This document shows positions 53,251-62,071 of a stretch of DNA of 64,000 nucleotides, piece by piece; positions within the stretch are counted from its first letter, which is position 1; each line of letters begins with the position of its first letter. The stretch spans positions 1-64,000 of the forward strand of contig JAEZOA010000043.1 of assembly GCA_023441625.1 (NCBI GenBank). Direction: 5' to 3'. The stretch is from Bacillota bacterium. Lineage in GTDB: Bacteria > Bacillota > Clostridia > Acetivibrionales > DSM-1351. A program made the translations under genes and the position numbers. The notes beneath the pieces were generated by a model, which worked only from the letters and a program-made list of their open reading frames with translations, searched no databases and had not been told where the DNA came from.

Positions 53251-53643
53251 TTATTCCTTCTCAACTGATATGGCCACATATGCAACAGCATACTCCTTAC
53301 AATGGGAGAGTGAAATGGATATTCCAGATGCATCTAGGGTCTCATAGTAGTCCTTAGCTCTTCCATGTAGTTTTACATAAGGCTTACCCAAATCATCATT
53401 TAGAATCTCTATTTCATTAAAGAATGCATGTTCCCCTATTCCAGTACCAAACGCTTTGGAAACAGCCTCTTTACCAGCAAACCTAGCTGCATAGCTCTGA
53501 TACTTTGCTGCATTTTTACTCTCACAATATTTTATTTCATTAGGCGTAAATACCCTTTCTGAAAAACGTCCATTAACATCGTTCTCAATAGACGACCTTA
53601 ATCTATCAATCTCTATTATATCTGTTCCTAACATTAATTCCAC
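53251..53643 (-). CDS. acpS: Holo-[acyl-carrier-protein] synthase
   Basis: Attaches phosphopantetheine from CoA to acyl carrier protein. About 130 residues. GTDIIEIDRLRSSIE gives the catalytic Asp near residue 9, and ARFAGKEAVSKAFGTG carries the CoA/Mg motif with its Glu. The ORF extends to 53697, overlapping the GAF gene; the GTG at 53643, nine bases after AGGTGG, is the best-placed start, with ATG 53634 as alternative. It is 25 bp downstream of the GAF-domain gene. Confidence 0.94.
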   Translation of the reverse strand: MELMLGTDIIEIDRLRSSIENDVNGRFSERVFTPNEIKYCESKNAAKYQSYAARFAGKEAVSKAFGTGIGEHAFFNEIEILNDDLGKPYVKLHGRAKDYYETLDASGISISLSHCKEYAVAYVAISVEKE

Positions 53644-53668
53644 AACTGCACACCACCTAATTCTTACT

Positions 53669-55609
53669 CTATCTATAAATTTCAAAAAATTCAGCAAAAT
53701 TTTTAAAATCAGTACCCAAAGTCATTTTTTTAATTCTTAAGTTATTAACTTTTGTACAACTTTTTATTTTTGCTTCTAAATCTTCATCTTCATCATTTTC
53801 AATAATAAAAATATTATTGTATGAAAATGGATAAACTTTTCTAAAATTTTCCTTGAGGCTGTCAATAACAGAATTTCCTTTAAATAAGAATTCCCTATCA
53901 TCCTGAATTTGTAATACGGATAAGTTTATCTCATAATCTAAGGCAGCCTTTACTTCATCCTTCAAATCCTTCTTAAATAGCTCTATAAAATTTGGCAACA
54001 TAAATCTCTGTTGCATCTGAATTATCAAAAGATTATTTAGCACTGGAGCAATATTCCCTGCTGCAGTGTCAATAATAAGCATGTTCTCTTCATTGTCAAG
54101 CTGCAAGTCCTTATACTTAAAAATAATTATAGCACCTAGTAAATCTATTTCCATCATATCAATATATACAGGAATTATTAATATACCCTGAACATCGCCT
54201 ATTATGTCAGCGTACTCATCTCCTATGTATTGAGCGATATTGGCCTGCCCCATTGCATAAACACAATCTCCTTCAAAGGTTCTTCTCCAATTCTCATTCG
54301 GAGTTATGGTTTTATTTCTGCACTGGTCAATGTTAATTGTAGTTGAAAATTCAAATTCATCTGTCTCTTTTTTGTAGAGGCAAAAGGCACCTTTTTCTAC
54401 ATTAAATGAAACCTGTAATGTCTTAGTCGCCATCTCAAGCAATGTTTCTGTTCTAAGAGAACTGCTAATATTTCTTGTGAGATAATTCAAAGAAATTAGC
54501 TTGTCTAGCTTTTTCTGAATTAATGCTTTTTGTTCATTTACCACTTCAAATAACTTTGCATTACTAAGTGCTGTATATGTAGATGCTGCCAGGCTCTCTA
54601 TAAGTTCAAAAATACCCTCACTATACTCGCTATCTGTCACTGTTTCACTTAATGTAACAAAGCCAAGAATCTGAACATTTTTAAGTATTAAAACAACATA
54701 TTTTGCCTCTAGCTTTTCAAGCTGAGCATTAGCTAGAATACTATCTTCTTCAAATAAGCTATTAAAATATATACAATCCTCCTCATTTGTAAGATCAATT
54801 ATAACCTTATTTGGATTTATTGTATTAGTTCCTTTTAGCATAAGCCTAATATTAACATCCTTAGTCTTGTAAAACACATCTTTAAAGCTCTTTAATACGT
54901 ATCTATCGTATCTTTCATCATAAAGCACAAAGCCTGTAATTTTACTGCGAGTGAGCTCAGAGAATACATCAACAGATATATTGTATAGTGCATCCATTCT
55001 TAGATCACCAAGCAATACCTTTGAGGATTGATTAATGGCAAATAAATTAAATATCTTTTCATCTAACTCGGTATTTACCTTCTCTAATCTCTCATATTTG
55101 CTGTAATCCTCTAAAGCATTATTAATAAGCCTCATAAGGGCTTCAGAAATTATAAAATCATCTTCTCCAAAATTTTTGTTATGGAATAAAATAAAGCCAT
55201 AAAGATTACCTTCAATTATTAGCGGTACTATAGCATTTATTTCAAGTTCATCAATAAAGCCTTCTTCAAAAAATTTGAGTATTTTTTCTTTTTCATAAAG
55301 TATACTTCCATAAAATTTAGCAAGGTTATTTAGTTTAGTAGCACCTTCAATTTTTCCTAGCGGTTTAGCAAAACCTTTAACCTTTTTTACAACATAATTA
55401 TTGTTTTCAAGAACATATATTACTGACTTATCAACAAGCAATAATTCATTTATAAAATCAAATGCCGCCTCAATTATTTGCTCAAACACCAGCTTCTGCG
55501 AGAAAAAATCAATAGCCTGTACTAAACCTGTATAACGGTAAATCTTAGCAGAAAGGACCTCATCCTTCTTCTCATCCTCTATTCTTTTTAAAATAGAATC
55601 ATATTTCAT
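53669..55609 (-). CDS. Multi-GAF-domain protein
   Basis: 646 residues, cytosolic. At least two and probably three GAF-like modules: about 20-175 (FEQIIEAAFDFINELLLVDKSVIYVLENNN...VPLIIEGNLYGFILFHNKNF), about 195-345 (DALYNISVDVFSELTRSKITGFVLYDERYDRYVL...YVVLILKNVQILGFVTLSE) and about 385-535 (LLEMATKTLQVSFNVEKGAFCLYKKETDEFEFS...GILIIPVYIDMMEIDLLGAIIIFKYKDLQL). The last 100 residues are unassigned. There is no kinase, cyclase or HTH, so it would sense and relay through partners. It sits between fapA and acpS in the long minus-strand run. Confidence 0.8.
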   Translation of the reverse strand: MKYDSILKRIEDEKKDEVLSAKIYRYTGLVQAIDFFSQKLVFEQIIEAAFDFINELLLVDKSVIYVLENNNYVVKKVKGFAKPLGKIEGATKLNNLAKFYGSILYEKEKILKFFEEGFIDELEINAIVPLIIEGNLYGFILFHNKNFGEDDFIISEALMRLINNALEDYSKYERLEKVNTELDEKIFNLFAINQSSKVLLGDLRMDALYNISVDVFSELTRSKITGFVLYDERYDRYVLKSFKDVFYKTKDVNIRLMLKGTNTINPNKVIIDLTNEEDCIYFNSLFEEDSILANAQLEKLEAKYVVLILKNVQILGFVTLSETVTDSEYSEGIFELIESLAASTYTALSNAKLFEVVNEQKALIQKKLDKLISLNYLTRNISSSLRTETLLEMATKTLQVSFNVEKGAFCLYKKETDEFEFSTTINIDQCRNKTITPNENWRRTFEGDCVYAMGQANIAQYIGDEYADIIGDVQGILIIPVYIDMMEIDLLGAIIIFKYKDLQLDNEENMLIIDTAAGNIAPVLNNLLIIQMQQRFMLPNFIELFKKDLKDEVKAALDYEINLSVLQIQDDREFLFKGNSVIDSLKENFRKVYPFSYNNIFIIENDEDEDLEAKIKSCTKVNNLRIKKMTLGTDFKNFAEFFEIYR

Positions 55610-55654
55610 ACTCGTTACCCCCCAAAAGTCATGTGAAATTTTCTAAAACATTTA

Positions 55655-57232
55655 CTACATTTCTTTGATAGTTCCTTCATTATAGTAGTAACTAACCCTA
55701 AGTGCAGGTTTTTGGATTTCTTTTTGAAGTTTTTTTATTTCAAGCATAGTATTTGGAAATACTCTTTTAAGAATAGTTATTTCGCCCTCGCCCTTGGTTC
55801 TCAAGTAATTCATTATATTTCTTTTGTTTTCTTCATTCTCTATAAGGACAGCCTTTAGTTCATTGTATTTTTCATTTAATTTCTGGTATTCATTTTTCCT
55901 AGCCTGTCCTCCATCAAAGGTATTAACAAAAATAGATATTTGCTGTTTATATTGGTTTAATTCTGTTTTAAGATTCTCTATATTTTTAGAAAGTTCATCA
56001 AGCATATTTTTATAATTATTTCTATCAAATCCCTTTACAGTTATACATGTTCTTTTTTCACTAGCAGTTCCAACTATAGCTGAAATAACTCTAATTTCAG
56101 CATTTATTGTTCCTCCAATTATTTGGCCCTTCACTGATTCAAGAATTACTTCCTTGGCGGTAATATTACTATTTAAACAGTAGAAGCCAACATGGACACT
56201 TGCATCACAGATTATATCAGCATCAGCTACGTACTTTAAATAAAGATTTTTTTTACATTTAATTGTAGTTTTCCCTTTTCCAGCAATTCCACCCTTTATG
56301 TAAATACTGCCTTCATGACTTTTGATTTCCTTTACATTTCCTACACCATATTCACTAAGAATTTCAATATCCTTTGTAGATGCAACAGAAAAATTATCTT
56401 CAACTGTACCTTTAACCGTTAAATATCCATCAAAATCAACATTTCCTGTTTTAACTCCAACGTCCTCTTTTATTTCAAGATGATTGGATACTCCGATACT
56501 TTCTCCCTGAAAAAAAACTGCCCCACTTCGCATTGCGTATAGGGTTGTTTTATTTCCTTCAACAACCTCTCTAACTGTCTTTTTATCATAAAAAAGTGGA
56601 TAATCCTTACCTGGCATAGGTTTTAAAGGATTACCTCTTACGGTTCTACCCTCTTTTCCAGCAGTAGCTTGAATTTTTTCACCTAGCCAATCGCCCTCTT
56701 TAACCATATTAATTAAATTTAATTCATAGTGGTCTACATTTCCATCTTCTTTAACTTCAGGCCGTACATCTTTTAATTTATACATTTTATTTTGAGAATT
56801 TACCCCCGGTTCAGGCAATAAACCTTCGGCAATAAGGATAGGCTGGTTTGCGTACAGATTTAAAAGGGCATCCTTTTTTATTCCGTATATGACACTCTTT
56901 TCATTTAATTTTGATACTATTTCTTTAATAATATTAGGTCCCTCTAATTGGCTTTTATCAACGGTTAAAGTTACATATGCTCTTAATTCATCACCAGCTA
57001 CTTCTACTTTTATTCTTTCTTTTACAGAAGCAAATTTTTTTGCTGGTTGGGGTGCAAATAACAACGCTTCTCTTATTACTGTAAAATTTGAAATAAGAAT
57101 TTCTGGATAAGAACCTATTATTCTATTAAGTTCATCGACACTTAAACCCCTTTTAAAGGATTGCAAGTAAAAACCATCACCACATTTAGTTATTTCTATA
57201 AACGGAGAAGAATATATAGTAGTGTATTCCAT
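55655..57232 (-). CDS. FapA family protein (DUF342)
   Basis: 525 residues. An N-terminal region with ALLNLYANQPILIAEGLLPEPGVNSQNKMYKL precedes the FapA core, a polyvaline-like beta-helix (about 170-390: KVREVVEGNKTTLYAMRSGAVFFQ..., LEIKEDVGVKTGNVDFDGYLTVKGTVEDNF..., IKGGIAGKGKTTIKCKKNLYLKYVADADIICDASVHV...). A coiled coil (about 400-490) follows. FapA in Vibrio is linked to flagellar pole assembly and to control of glucose uptake; bacterial DUF342 proteins are otherwise little known. Neighbouring genes are GAF, PspA and AAA, not flagellar. Confidence 0.88.
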   Translation of the reverse strand: MEYTTIYSSPFIEITKCGDGFYLQSFKRGLSVDELNRIIGSYPEILISNFTVIREALLFAPQPAKKFASVKERIKVEVAGDELRAYVTLTVDKSQLEGPNIIKEIVSKLNEKSVIYGIKKDALLNLYANQPILIAEGLLPEPGVNSQNKMYKLKDVRPEVKEDGNVDHYELNLINMVKEGDWLGEKIQATAGKEGRTVRGNPLKPMPGKDYPLFYDKKTVREVVEGNKTTLYAMRSGAVFFQGESIGVSNHLEIKEDVGVKTGNVDFDGYLTVKGTVEDNFSVASTKDIEILSEYGVGNVKEIKSHEGSIYIKGGIAGKGKTTIKCKKNLYLKYVADADIICDASVHVGFYCLNSNITAKEVILESVKGQIIGGTINAEIRVISAIVGTASEKRTCITVKGFDRNNYKNMLDELSKNIENLKTELNQYKQQISIFVNTFDGGQARKNEYQKLNEKYNELKAVLIENEENKRNIMNYLRTKGEGEITILKRVFPNTMLEIKKLQKEIQKPALRVSYYYNEGTIKEM

Positions 57233-57308
57233 TATTAGCCCCCTCGATTTGTGTTTTGACTACAAATGCTGGTTTTTTATACTATTTAGTAAATTAGCTC
57301 ATATACTA

Positions 57309-58124
57309 TTACATTCTTATTTGATTTCTTCTTCTCTCCTGTAATACATTATCAAGTGCTGTTGCCTCATTTACTGCAGTTTCTAGCTTCTCAACCATCT
57401 CTTCCGATTCTATGCTTGAAACAATTTGGTGCTTAAACATTCCTAGCATACTCTCAATATAATCTAATCTTGCATGAATTCTCTCTAACTCGATTTTTTC
57501 ATCCTTAACTCTCTGTATAACCTGCTCATCCATTTCTATAATGCTAGTGATATCCTCTAGCATTCTTTGATCTTTCATAAAACTGACTTTTCTGCGATTT
57601 ACATTAATCTTGTTCATTATACTACTTATATTTATTTCCGAAAGTTCTTTACTTCTAATAGCATAGTTTGTTAAAAGCTTAATATAAGATATAACTAAAT
57701 TAAGGCTTTTCTCAACAATTTTTTCTTTTAAATAGCTATGCCCATCTCCTCTTTTTAGAGATTTTATTATATCATCCCTATCCTGCATAATCTTTCTAAT
57801 TTTTTGTTTTTGAATTGGTGCTGTGAAACTTCTAGATTGTGCTGCTAATTTTATACATTCTTTATTTAATCTATATATTTCCTGCTTTTTTTCTTTTCTT
57901 ATGACCTCTTCTCTAAAGCTATTACTAAAAAGGCTCTGTATAACAAGAACAAGGTATGCTACAGCTCCTATACCATATGCCCCAGTAATTAGTGTCTGAT
58001 TATCAACTTGCTGAATTTCAGGCATTCCGCTCTGACTCAATAAATAAACTAAAGCACACCAAAATAATAACGTTCCAAAATTTCTAAATCTAAAAATAGC
58101 ACTAAAAAATAAATTCCCGCTCAT
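57309..58124 (-). CDS. Two-TM coiled-coil protein of unknown function
   Basis: 271 residues. Two membrane helices near the N-terminus (about 14-31, NFGTLLFWCALVYLLSQS, and 47-66, GAYGIGAVAYLVLVIQSLF) are followed by about 200 almost entirely helical, charged residues with coiled-coil character (EVIRKEKKQEIYRLNKECIKLAAQ..., MKDQRMLEDITSIIEMDEQVIQRVKDEKIELERIHARLDYIESML). I recognise no family. It lies two genes downstream of pspA and just upstream of fapA, and its long cytosolic helices make it a candidate membrane partner of PspA; that is inference. Confidence 0.72.
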   Translation of the reverse strand: MSGNLFFSAIFRFRNFGTLLFWCALVYLLSQSGMPEIQQVDNQTLITGAYGIGAVAYLVLVIQSLFSNSFREEVIRKEKKQEIYRLNKECIKLAAQSRSFTAPIQKQKIRKIMQDRDDIIKSLKRGDGHSYLKEKIVEKSLNLVISYIKLLTNYAIRSKELSEINISSIMNKINVNRRKVSFMKDQRMLEDITSIIEMDEQVIQRVKDEKIELERIHARLDYIESMLGMFKHQIVSSIESEEMVEKLETAVNEATALDNVLQERRRNQIRM

Positions 58125-58158
58125 ATTTCCCTCAACTTAATTTCATTTTATCTTATTT

Positions 58159-58650
58159 TTATATTAAAAGCTGATAAAATAAACAATCTAGATATCTACC
58201 AAATTTGAATCCAACTTCTTTCATGTTTCCACAAAGAATAAATCCAAATTTTTTATGCATTTTTATACTTATTTCATTTTCTGAAGTGATACCTGACATT
58301 ATAACGTGATATCCAAGCTCTTTTCCCAAAGCAATTACATATTCCATTAGTCTCTGTCCAATGCCACGCCTTTGATACTCTGGGTCAATATAAACTGATA
58401 GTTCACAAGTATTCTTATATCCTTCCTTGCTTCTATATTCAGATAAGCTGGCATAACCCACAACTTTACCTTCTAGCTCATAAACAATTAAAGGATGTCT
58501 CTCATCATGTTTTTCAAACCATTCCAATCTCTGTTCTAAAGTTTGAGAATTAATATCAAATGAGGCAGTTGTGTTCTCAACTGCCCAATTGTAAATATTG
58601 GTTATTTCTTTCAAATCTGAGACTATTGCTTTCCGAATATTCCTAGTCAT
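58159..58650 (-). CDS. GNAT acetyltransferase, phosphinothricin acetyltransferase-like
   Basis: 163 residues. RKAIVSDLKEITNIYNWAVENTTASFDINSQTLEQRLEWFEKHDERHPLIVYELEGKVVGYASLSEYRSKEGYKNTCELSVYIDPEYQRRGIGQRLMEYVI is the PAT/YncA type of GNAT, with the CoA loop QRRGIGQRL and the C-terminal IKMHKKFGFILCGNMKEVGFKFGRYLDCLFYQL. Related enzymes acetylate methionine sulfone or sulfoximine and herbicide analogues. Between pspA (22 bp) and the two-TM protein (34 bp) in one operon; no functional link to them is evident. Confidence 0.92.
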   Translation of the reverse strand: MTRNIRKAIVSDLKEITNIYNWAVENTTASFDINSQTLEQRLEWFEKHDERHPLIVYELEGKVVGYASLSEYRSKEGYKNTCELSVYIDPEYQRRGIGQRLMEYVIALGKELGYHVIMSGITSENEISIKMHKKFGFILCGNMKEVGFKFGRYLDCLFYQLLI

Positions 58651-58672
58651 ACACCGACCTCATGATCTAAAA

Positions 58673-59404
58673 TCAATTTGAAAGTTTATTTTCTGTTTTT
58701 TCCTTAACCTCAAATCCACCATTATCTCCACCTAATAAAGCTTCAGCTCTTGCTCTTGCTCTATCTCTTGCAGAGTTCATATCAAGTCTCTTTAACTTCA
58801 TGTCCATATTATCTTGCCCTAGTGACTCTACAGCATTAGCTCTTGCTGTCTTTTTATTTACAATGTCACGAGCCCTGTCAAGACTGTCATTCACACTTCC
58901 CACACGGTTATTTTTTGATGTGTACTGTGAATTAACAGAATTGATATTTTCACGCAAGTTAGCCATTTTTGCTTGGGACTTTAAAGTCTTGAGTTCATTT
59001 AATTTAGCGTTCATCTCGGACTCAAATATCTTATAGTCTTCTCTAATCTTCTGGACCTGAACCATAGCATTTTCATAAGTGGCTTTATGAGTTTCAAAAA
59101 CTGTTTGATATTCTTCCTCCTGTACTAAGAGCTCAACTAAAAGTTCCTTATCACCGGCTCTTTGTGCAGAATCAACTCTTGACTTAATTGCATTTAAGTT
59201 TTTTTCAGCCGTTTTCATCTCTATTTTAATCATTTCAGCGCTTGTCTGAATTTCAATTATCTGATGCTCTGCTTCACGTCTAGCCTTATCTATCTGATTC
59301 TTGATATCCTCAAATAATGCGTCTGGATTTCTTTCCTCCATATTACCCACAAACAATCCAAAAAATCCTCTAAACATTTGTCCAAGTCTACTAAATAAAC
59401 CCAT
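58673..59404 (-). CDS. pspA: PspA/IM30 family protein (bacterial ESCRT-III-like)
   Basis: 243 residues, nearly all helical. The N-terminal amphipathic segment MGLFSRLGQMFRGFFGLFVGNMEERNPDALFEDIKNQI and the long coiled coil (about 30-190) match PspA/Vipp1, membrane-remodelling proteins that share the ESCRT-III fold. The C-terminal third is rich in Arg/Ala (SARDRARARAEALLGG). AAGGAGG precedes the ATG. No PspB/C/F partners are present; instead an AAA ATPase gene lies 130 bp upstream on the same strand and a two-TM coiled-coil protein downstream. A membrane-stress or membrane-shaping role is likely. Confidence 0.92.
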   Translation of the reverse strand: MGLFSRLGQMFRGFFGLFVGNMEERNPDALFEDIKNQIDKARREAEHQIIEIQTSAEMIKIEMKTAEKNLNAIKSRVDSAQRAGDKELLVELLVQEEEYQTVFETHKATYENAMVQVQKIREDYKIFESEMNAKLNELKTLKSQAKMANLRENINSVNSQYTSKNNRVGSVNDSLDRARDIVNKKTARANAVESLGQDNMDMKLKRLDMNSARDRARARAEALLGGDNGGFEVKEKTENKLSN

Positions 59405-59534
59405 TATATTTCCTCCTTAAAGATTTAAATATATTTATTATAATAGTTATTAATTGTAGCAAATACTATACTTTTAATTTATAATAAAAACTTTGCCTTG
59501 TAAACAACTATTTAATAAAAATACATATTTATGG

Positions 59535-61142
59535 TTATTTCAATACCTTATCAAATCGTGGCCAATACTTTTTCGGTAATAAATCAATGTCATCACACTC
59601 TTCAATAGCTAATTGTGTCATAAATTCTACATCCTGTGTACTAGGTCTGCACTTTTTTAGTGCATCTTTGAGTATTGTTGCAGTTATTATAGGCTGCTTT
59701 TCCTTTTTGTTGCACGCAAGCTCATATGCTTTCCTGACTACAGTATCGATCTCCGCACCAGTATAATTCTCCGCTAATTTTGAGAAAGGAATAAAATCCT
59801 GAATATTGGTTGCTATCCCATACTTCTTAATTACAATTTTAAATATAGAGGCACGTTCCTCCACCTCTGGCAGTAATATAGGAATCTTCTTATCAAATCT
59901 TCCAGCTCTTTTTAATGCCGCGTCTATAAGGTCTGGCCTATTTGTTGCCGCAACAAAAATTATTCTACCTCTATTATTTGTATTACTTGTAAACTGTAAA
60001 AATTCACTAAATATATTTCTACTTACTCCACTATCACCAGAGTCACCTCTTCTAAAGGCTGTGTCAATTTCGTCAACAAAAACAATTACTGGCTCTTGTG
60101 ACTGAGCTCCCAGCAAACACTTTTTGAAGTTTTTTTCACTCTCTCCAACGTACTGTCCTAATATTCTAGACATATCTATTTTAACGCAATTAAATCCACT
60201 TGATTTAGCCAGTGCCTCTACTAGAAGAGTTTTTCCTGTACCTGAAGGTCCACATAGTAGTATTCCCATTGGTACTCTCCTTGAGTCACCTCTTCTAACA
60301 GGTTCAATTATATTTTTAGTTAAATAGGCCTTTGCCGCATCCATTCCACCTAAATCATCAAAGTCTATCTCTGGATAAATAAAATCCAAAACATCTCCGT
60401 ACTCTTTCTTCAGCACATCATGTTTCTTTTGTTTTATAAAATCAAAACTAATTGGAACACCCTCTGCTTCAGCCTTTAGTTTTATATCTTTTATACTCTT
60501 TCTATTTAGGCCTGAAGAAAGCTTTGCAAATTCATCTATTGATATTTCCGACTTTATGGACTTATCTTCTAACAAATAATTAATATAATCTTTTCTCTCT
60601 ACTTCATTTGGTAATTCTACTAATATTGGCTCAATGCGATAGGCAGGCTTTAAAAATTCTCGACTTATATCTGCAATATTATCAGCAAGCAAGAATATCG
60701 TGCTTCCAACAGCAGAAATTCTAGTATTAACCGACCACTCAGACATCCAAATAAGAGCCATTCTTTCTTCAAGTGTCATACTACCTATATCTCCTGCCGG
60801 TACTATTTTCTCAGCATGATCAATAAACAAAGCCATTTTGGTACTTCTTAATGCAATGTCTATAAACGGAAATATTTTTGAAGGTAGAGAGTGAAATAAG
60901 CTAGCTACCTCGTTCCCGGTAATTTTATTAAACTCCCGCTCCATAGCAGGTTCTAAGAATGTAAGACCTCTTGATATGTCATAGAACGCTACAATCCCAA
61001 AATTTCTCTGTTTAATAAATTCCTCATCTACGTATCTGAAGAAATTTCTAGTGTTATCCATTATATCCTTGACATTAAAGTAAAACAAAAATTCATGTGA
61101 GATACCTGACTTGTATTTTGATAAAAAGTTATTAAACCACAT
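59535..61142 (-). CDS. AAA-family ATPase with degenerate N-terminal AAA-like domain (Ycf46-like layout)
   Basis: 535 residues. About 1-220 looks like a decayed ATPase module without Walker A (FGIVAFYDISRGLTFLEPAMERE, ALFIDHAEKIV, STIFLLADNI, then LVELPNEVERKDYINYLL). The active AAA domain follows: linker DFDDLGGMDAAKAYL, Walker A GPSGTGKT (298-305), pore loop YVG (331-333), Walker B VFVDEID (354-360), sensor-1 ATNRPD (399-404) and the arginine finger region LKRAGRFD. The order matches Ycf46-type proteins. It lies just upstream of pspA on the same strand, suggesting that it remodels PspA assemblies. Confidence 0.88.
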   Translation of the reverse strand: MWFNNFLSKYKSGISHEFLFYFNVKDIMDNTRNFFRYVDEEFIKQRNFGIVAFYDISRGLTFLEPAMEREFNKITGNEVASLFHSLPSKIFPFIDIALRSTKMALFIDHAEKIVPAGDIGSMTLEERMALIWMSEWSVNTRISAVGSTIFLLADNIADISREFLKPAYRIEPILVELPNEVERKDYINYLLEDKSIKSEISIDEFAKLSSGLNRKSIKDIKLKAEAEGVPISFDFIKQKKHDVLKKEYGDVLDFIYPEIDFDDLGGMDAAKAYLTKNIIEPVRRGDSRRVPMGILLCGPSGTGKTLLVEALAKSSGFNCVKIDMSRILGQYVGESEKNFKKCLLGAQSQEPVIVFVDEIDTAFRRGDSGDSGVSRNIFSEFLQFTSNTNNRGRIIFVAATNRPDLIDAALKRAGRFDKKIPILLPEVEERASIFKIVIKKYGIATNIQDFIPFSKLAENYTGAEIDTVVRKAYELACNKKEKQPIITATILKDALKKCRPSTQDVEFMTQLAIEECDDIDLLPKKYWPRFDKVLK

Positions 61143-61299
61143 AGTTTTTCCTTCTTAAAAGATATTTTTGTTTTTTATTTCTAGTTAAATAATAATATAA
61201 AACTATATCACTTGAGAAATATTATTTTACTACTACTTATAATTATATACAAAAACGTTAATAATGTCTGATAATTTCAAGGGAATGTTTATTTTTATT

Positions 61300-61324
61300 A
61301 TAACAAAACCGGCTAAACGCCGGT
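61300..61324 (-). terminator. Terminator of the ispE-gntR operon
   Basis: On the minus strand ACCGGC/GCCGGT, a perfect 6-bp GC-rich stem with a 5-base loop, then TTTTGTTA. It lies 27 bp after the gntR stop. Confidence 0.8.
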
Positions 61325-61350
61325 AGAGTTAAAAGCAATCTTTTAATTTA

Positions 61351-62034
61351 TTATTTATTTTTTTCCATCTTTATAGATTTTAATATTGTGGCTTCCTGAT
61401 TATTGATATGTGTTCTTGCAATGGCTGTCGCAGCCTCTCTGTCTCTTGTTGAAACCGCATCGAAAATATTATTATGCTCATTTATCAAGTCTTTAGGGCT
61501 GCTATAGTCTTTTAAGTAAATTATTCTAAATCGTTGTACCTGTTCTCTAAGATTATTTAAAATTACTAAAAGCTTATCATTTCTGGACGCTTTGTATATA
61601 ATATCATGGAATTCTGCATCCTTTTTAATTGATCCATTAAGATTTTCTTTCTCAATATAATTAGAAAACTGCCCATTAATGAACTTTAATTCCTTCAATT
61701 CATCATCAGTAATTCTTTCTGCTGCCAAACCAGTTGCCAATCCATCCAAAGATGCTCTGACCTCAAGCACGTCCACTATATCCTTTACCGACAGTTCGGC
61801 TACATGTGCACCCTTTCTAGGAATCATATCAACAAGGCCCTCAAGCTCTAATTTTCTTATTGCCTCTCTGACTGGAGTTCTACTCACTCCCATTTTTTCA
61901 GCTAACTGTACTTCCATTAACCGTTCTCCAGGGCGAAGCTCACCTATTATGATTGCCTCTCTTAATGAATTAAAAATAACCTCTCTCAGTGGTTTATAAT
62001 CATTTAAATTTATTTTAGATAATTTGTTTGCCAT
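61351..62034 (-). CDS. GntR-family regulator, FadR/FCD subfamily
   Basis: 227 residues from ATG 62034 (AAAGGAGG six bases upstream; the ORF runs to 62070). The winged helix spans about 10-75 (LREVIFNSLREAIIIGELRPGERLMEVQLAEKMGVSRTPVREAIRKLELEGLVDMIPRKGAHVAELS) and an all-helical FCD ligand domain follows (VLEVRASLDGLATGLAAERI ... AEFHDIIYKASRNDKLL ... DLINEHNNIFDAVSTRDREAATAIARTHINNQ) with metal-binding Asp/His positions. The ligand is probably an organic acid or sugar acid; no target genes are adjacent. Downstream of ispE by 37 bp. Confidence 0.93.
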   Translation of the reverse strand: MANKLSKINLNDYKPLREVIFNSLREAIIIGELRPGERLMEVQLAEKMGVSRTPVREAIRKLELEGLVDMIPRKGAHVAELSVKDIVDVLEVRASLDGLATGLAAERITDDELKELKFINGQFSNYIEKENLNGSIKKDAEFHDIIYKASRNDKLLVILNNLREQVQRFRIIYLKDYSSPKDLINEHNNIFDAVSTRDREAATAIARTHINNQEATILKSIKMEKNK

Positions 62035-62071
62035 GTAAAAACCTCCTTTTCCATTTGCTAAGCAATACATT

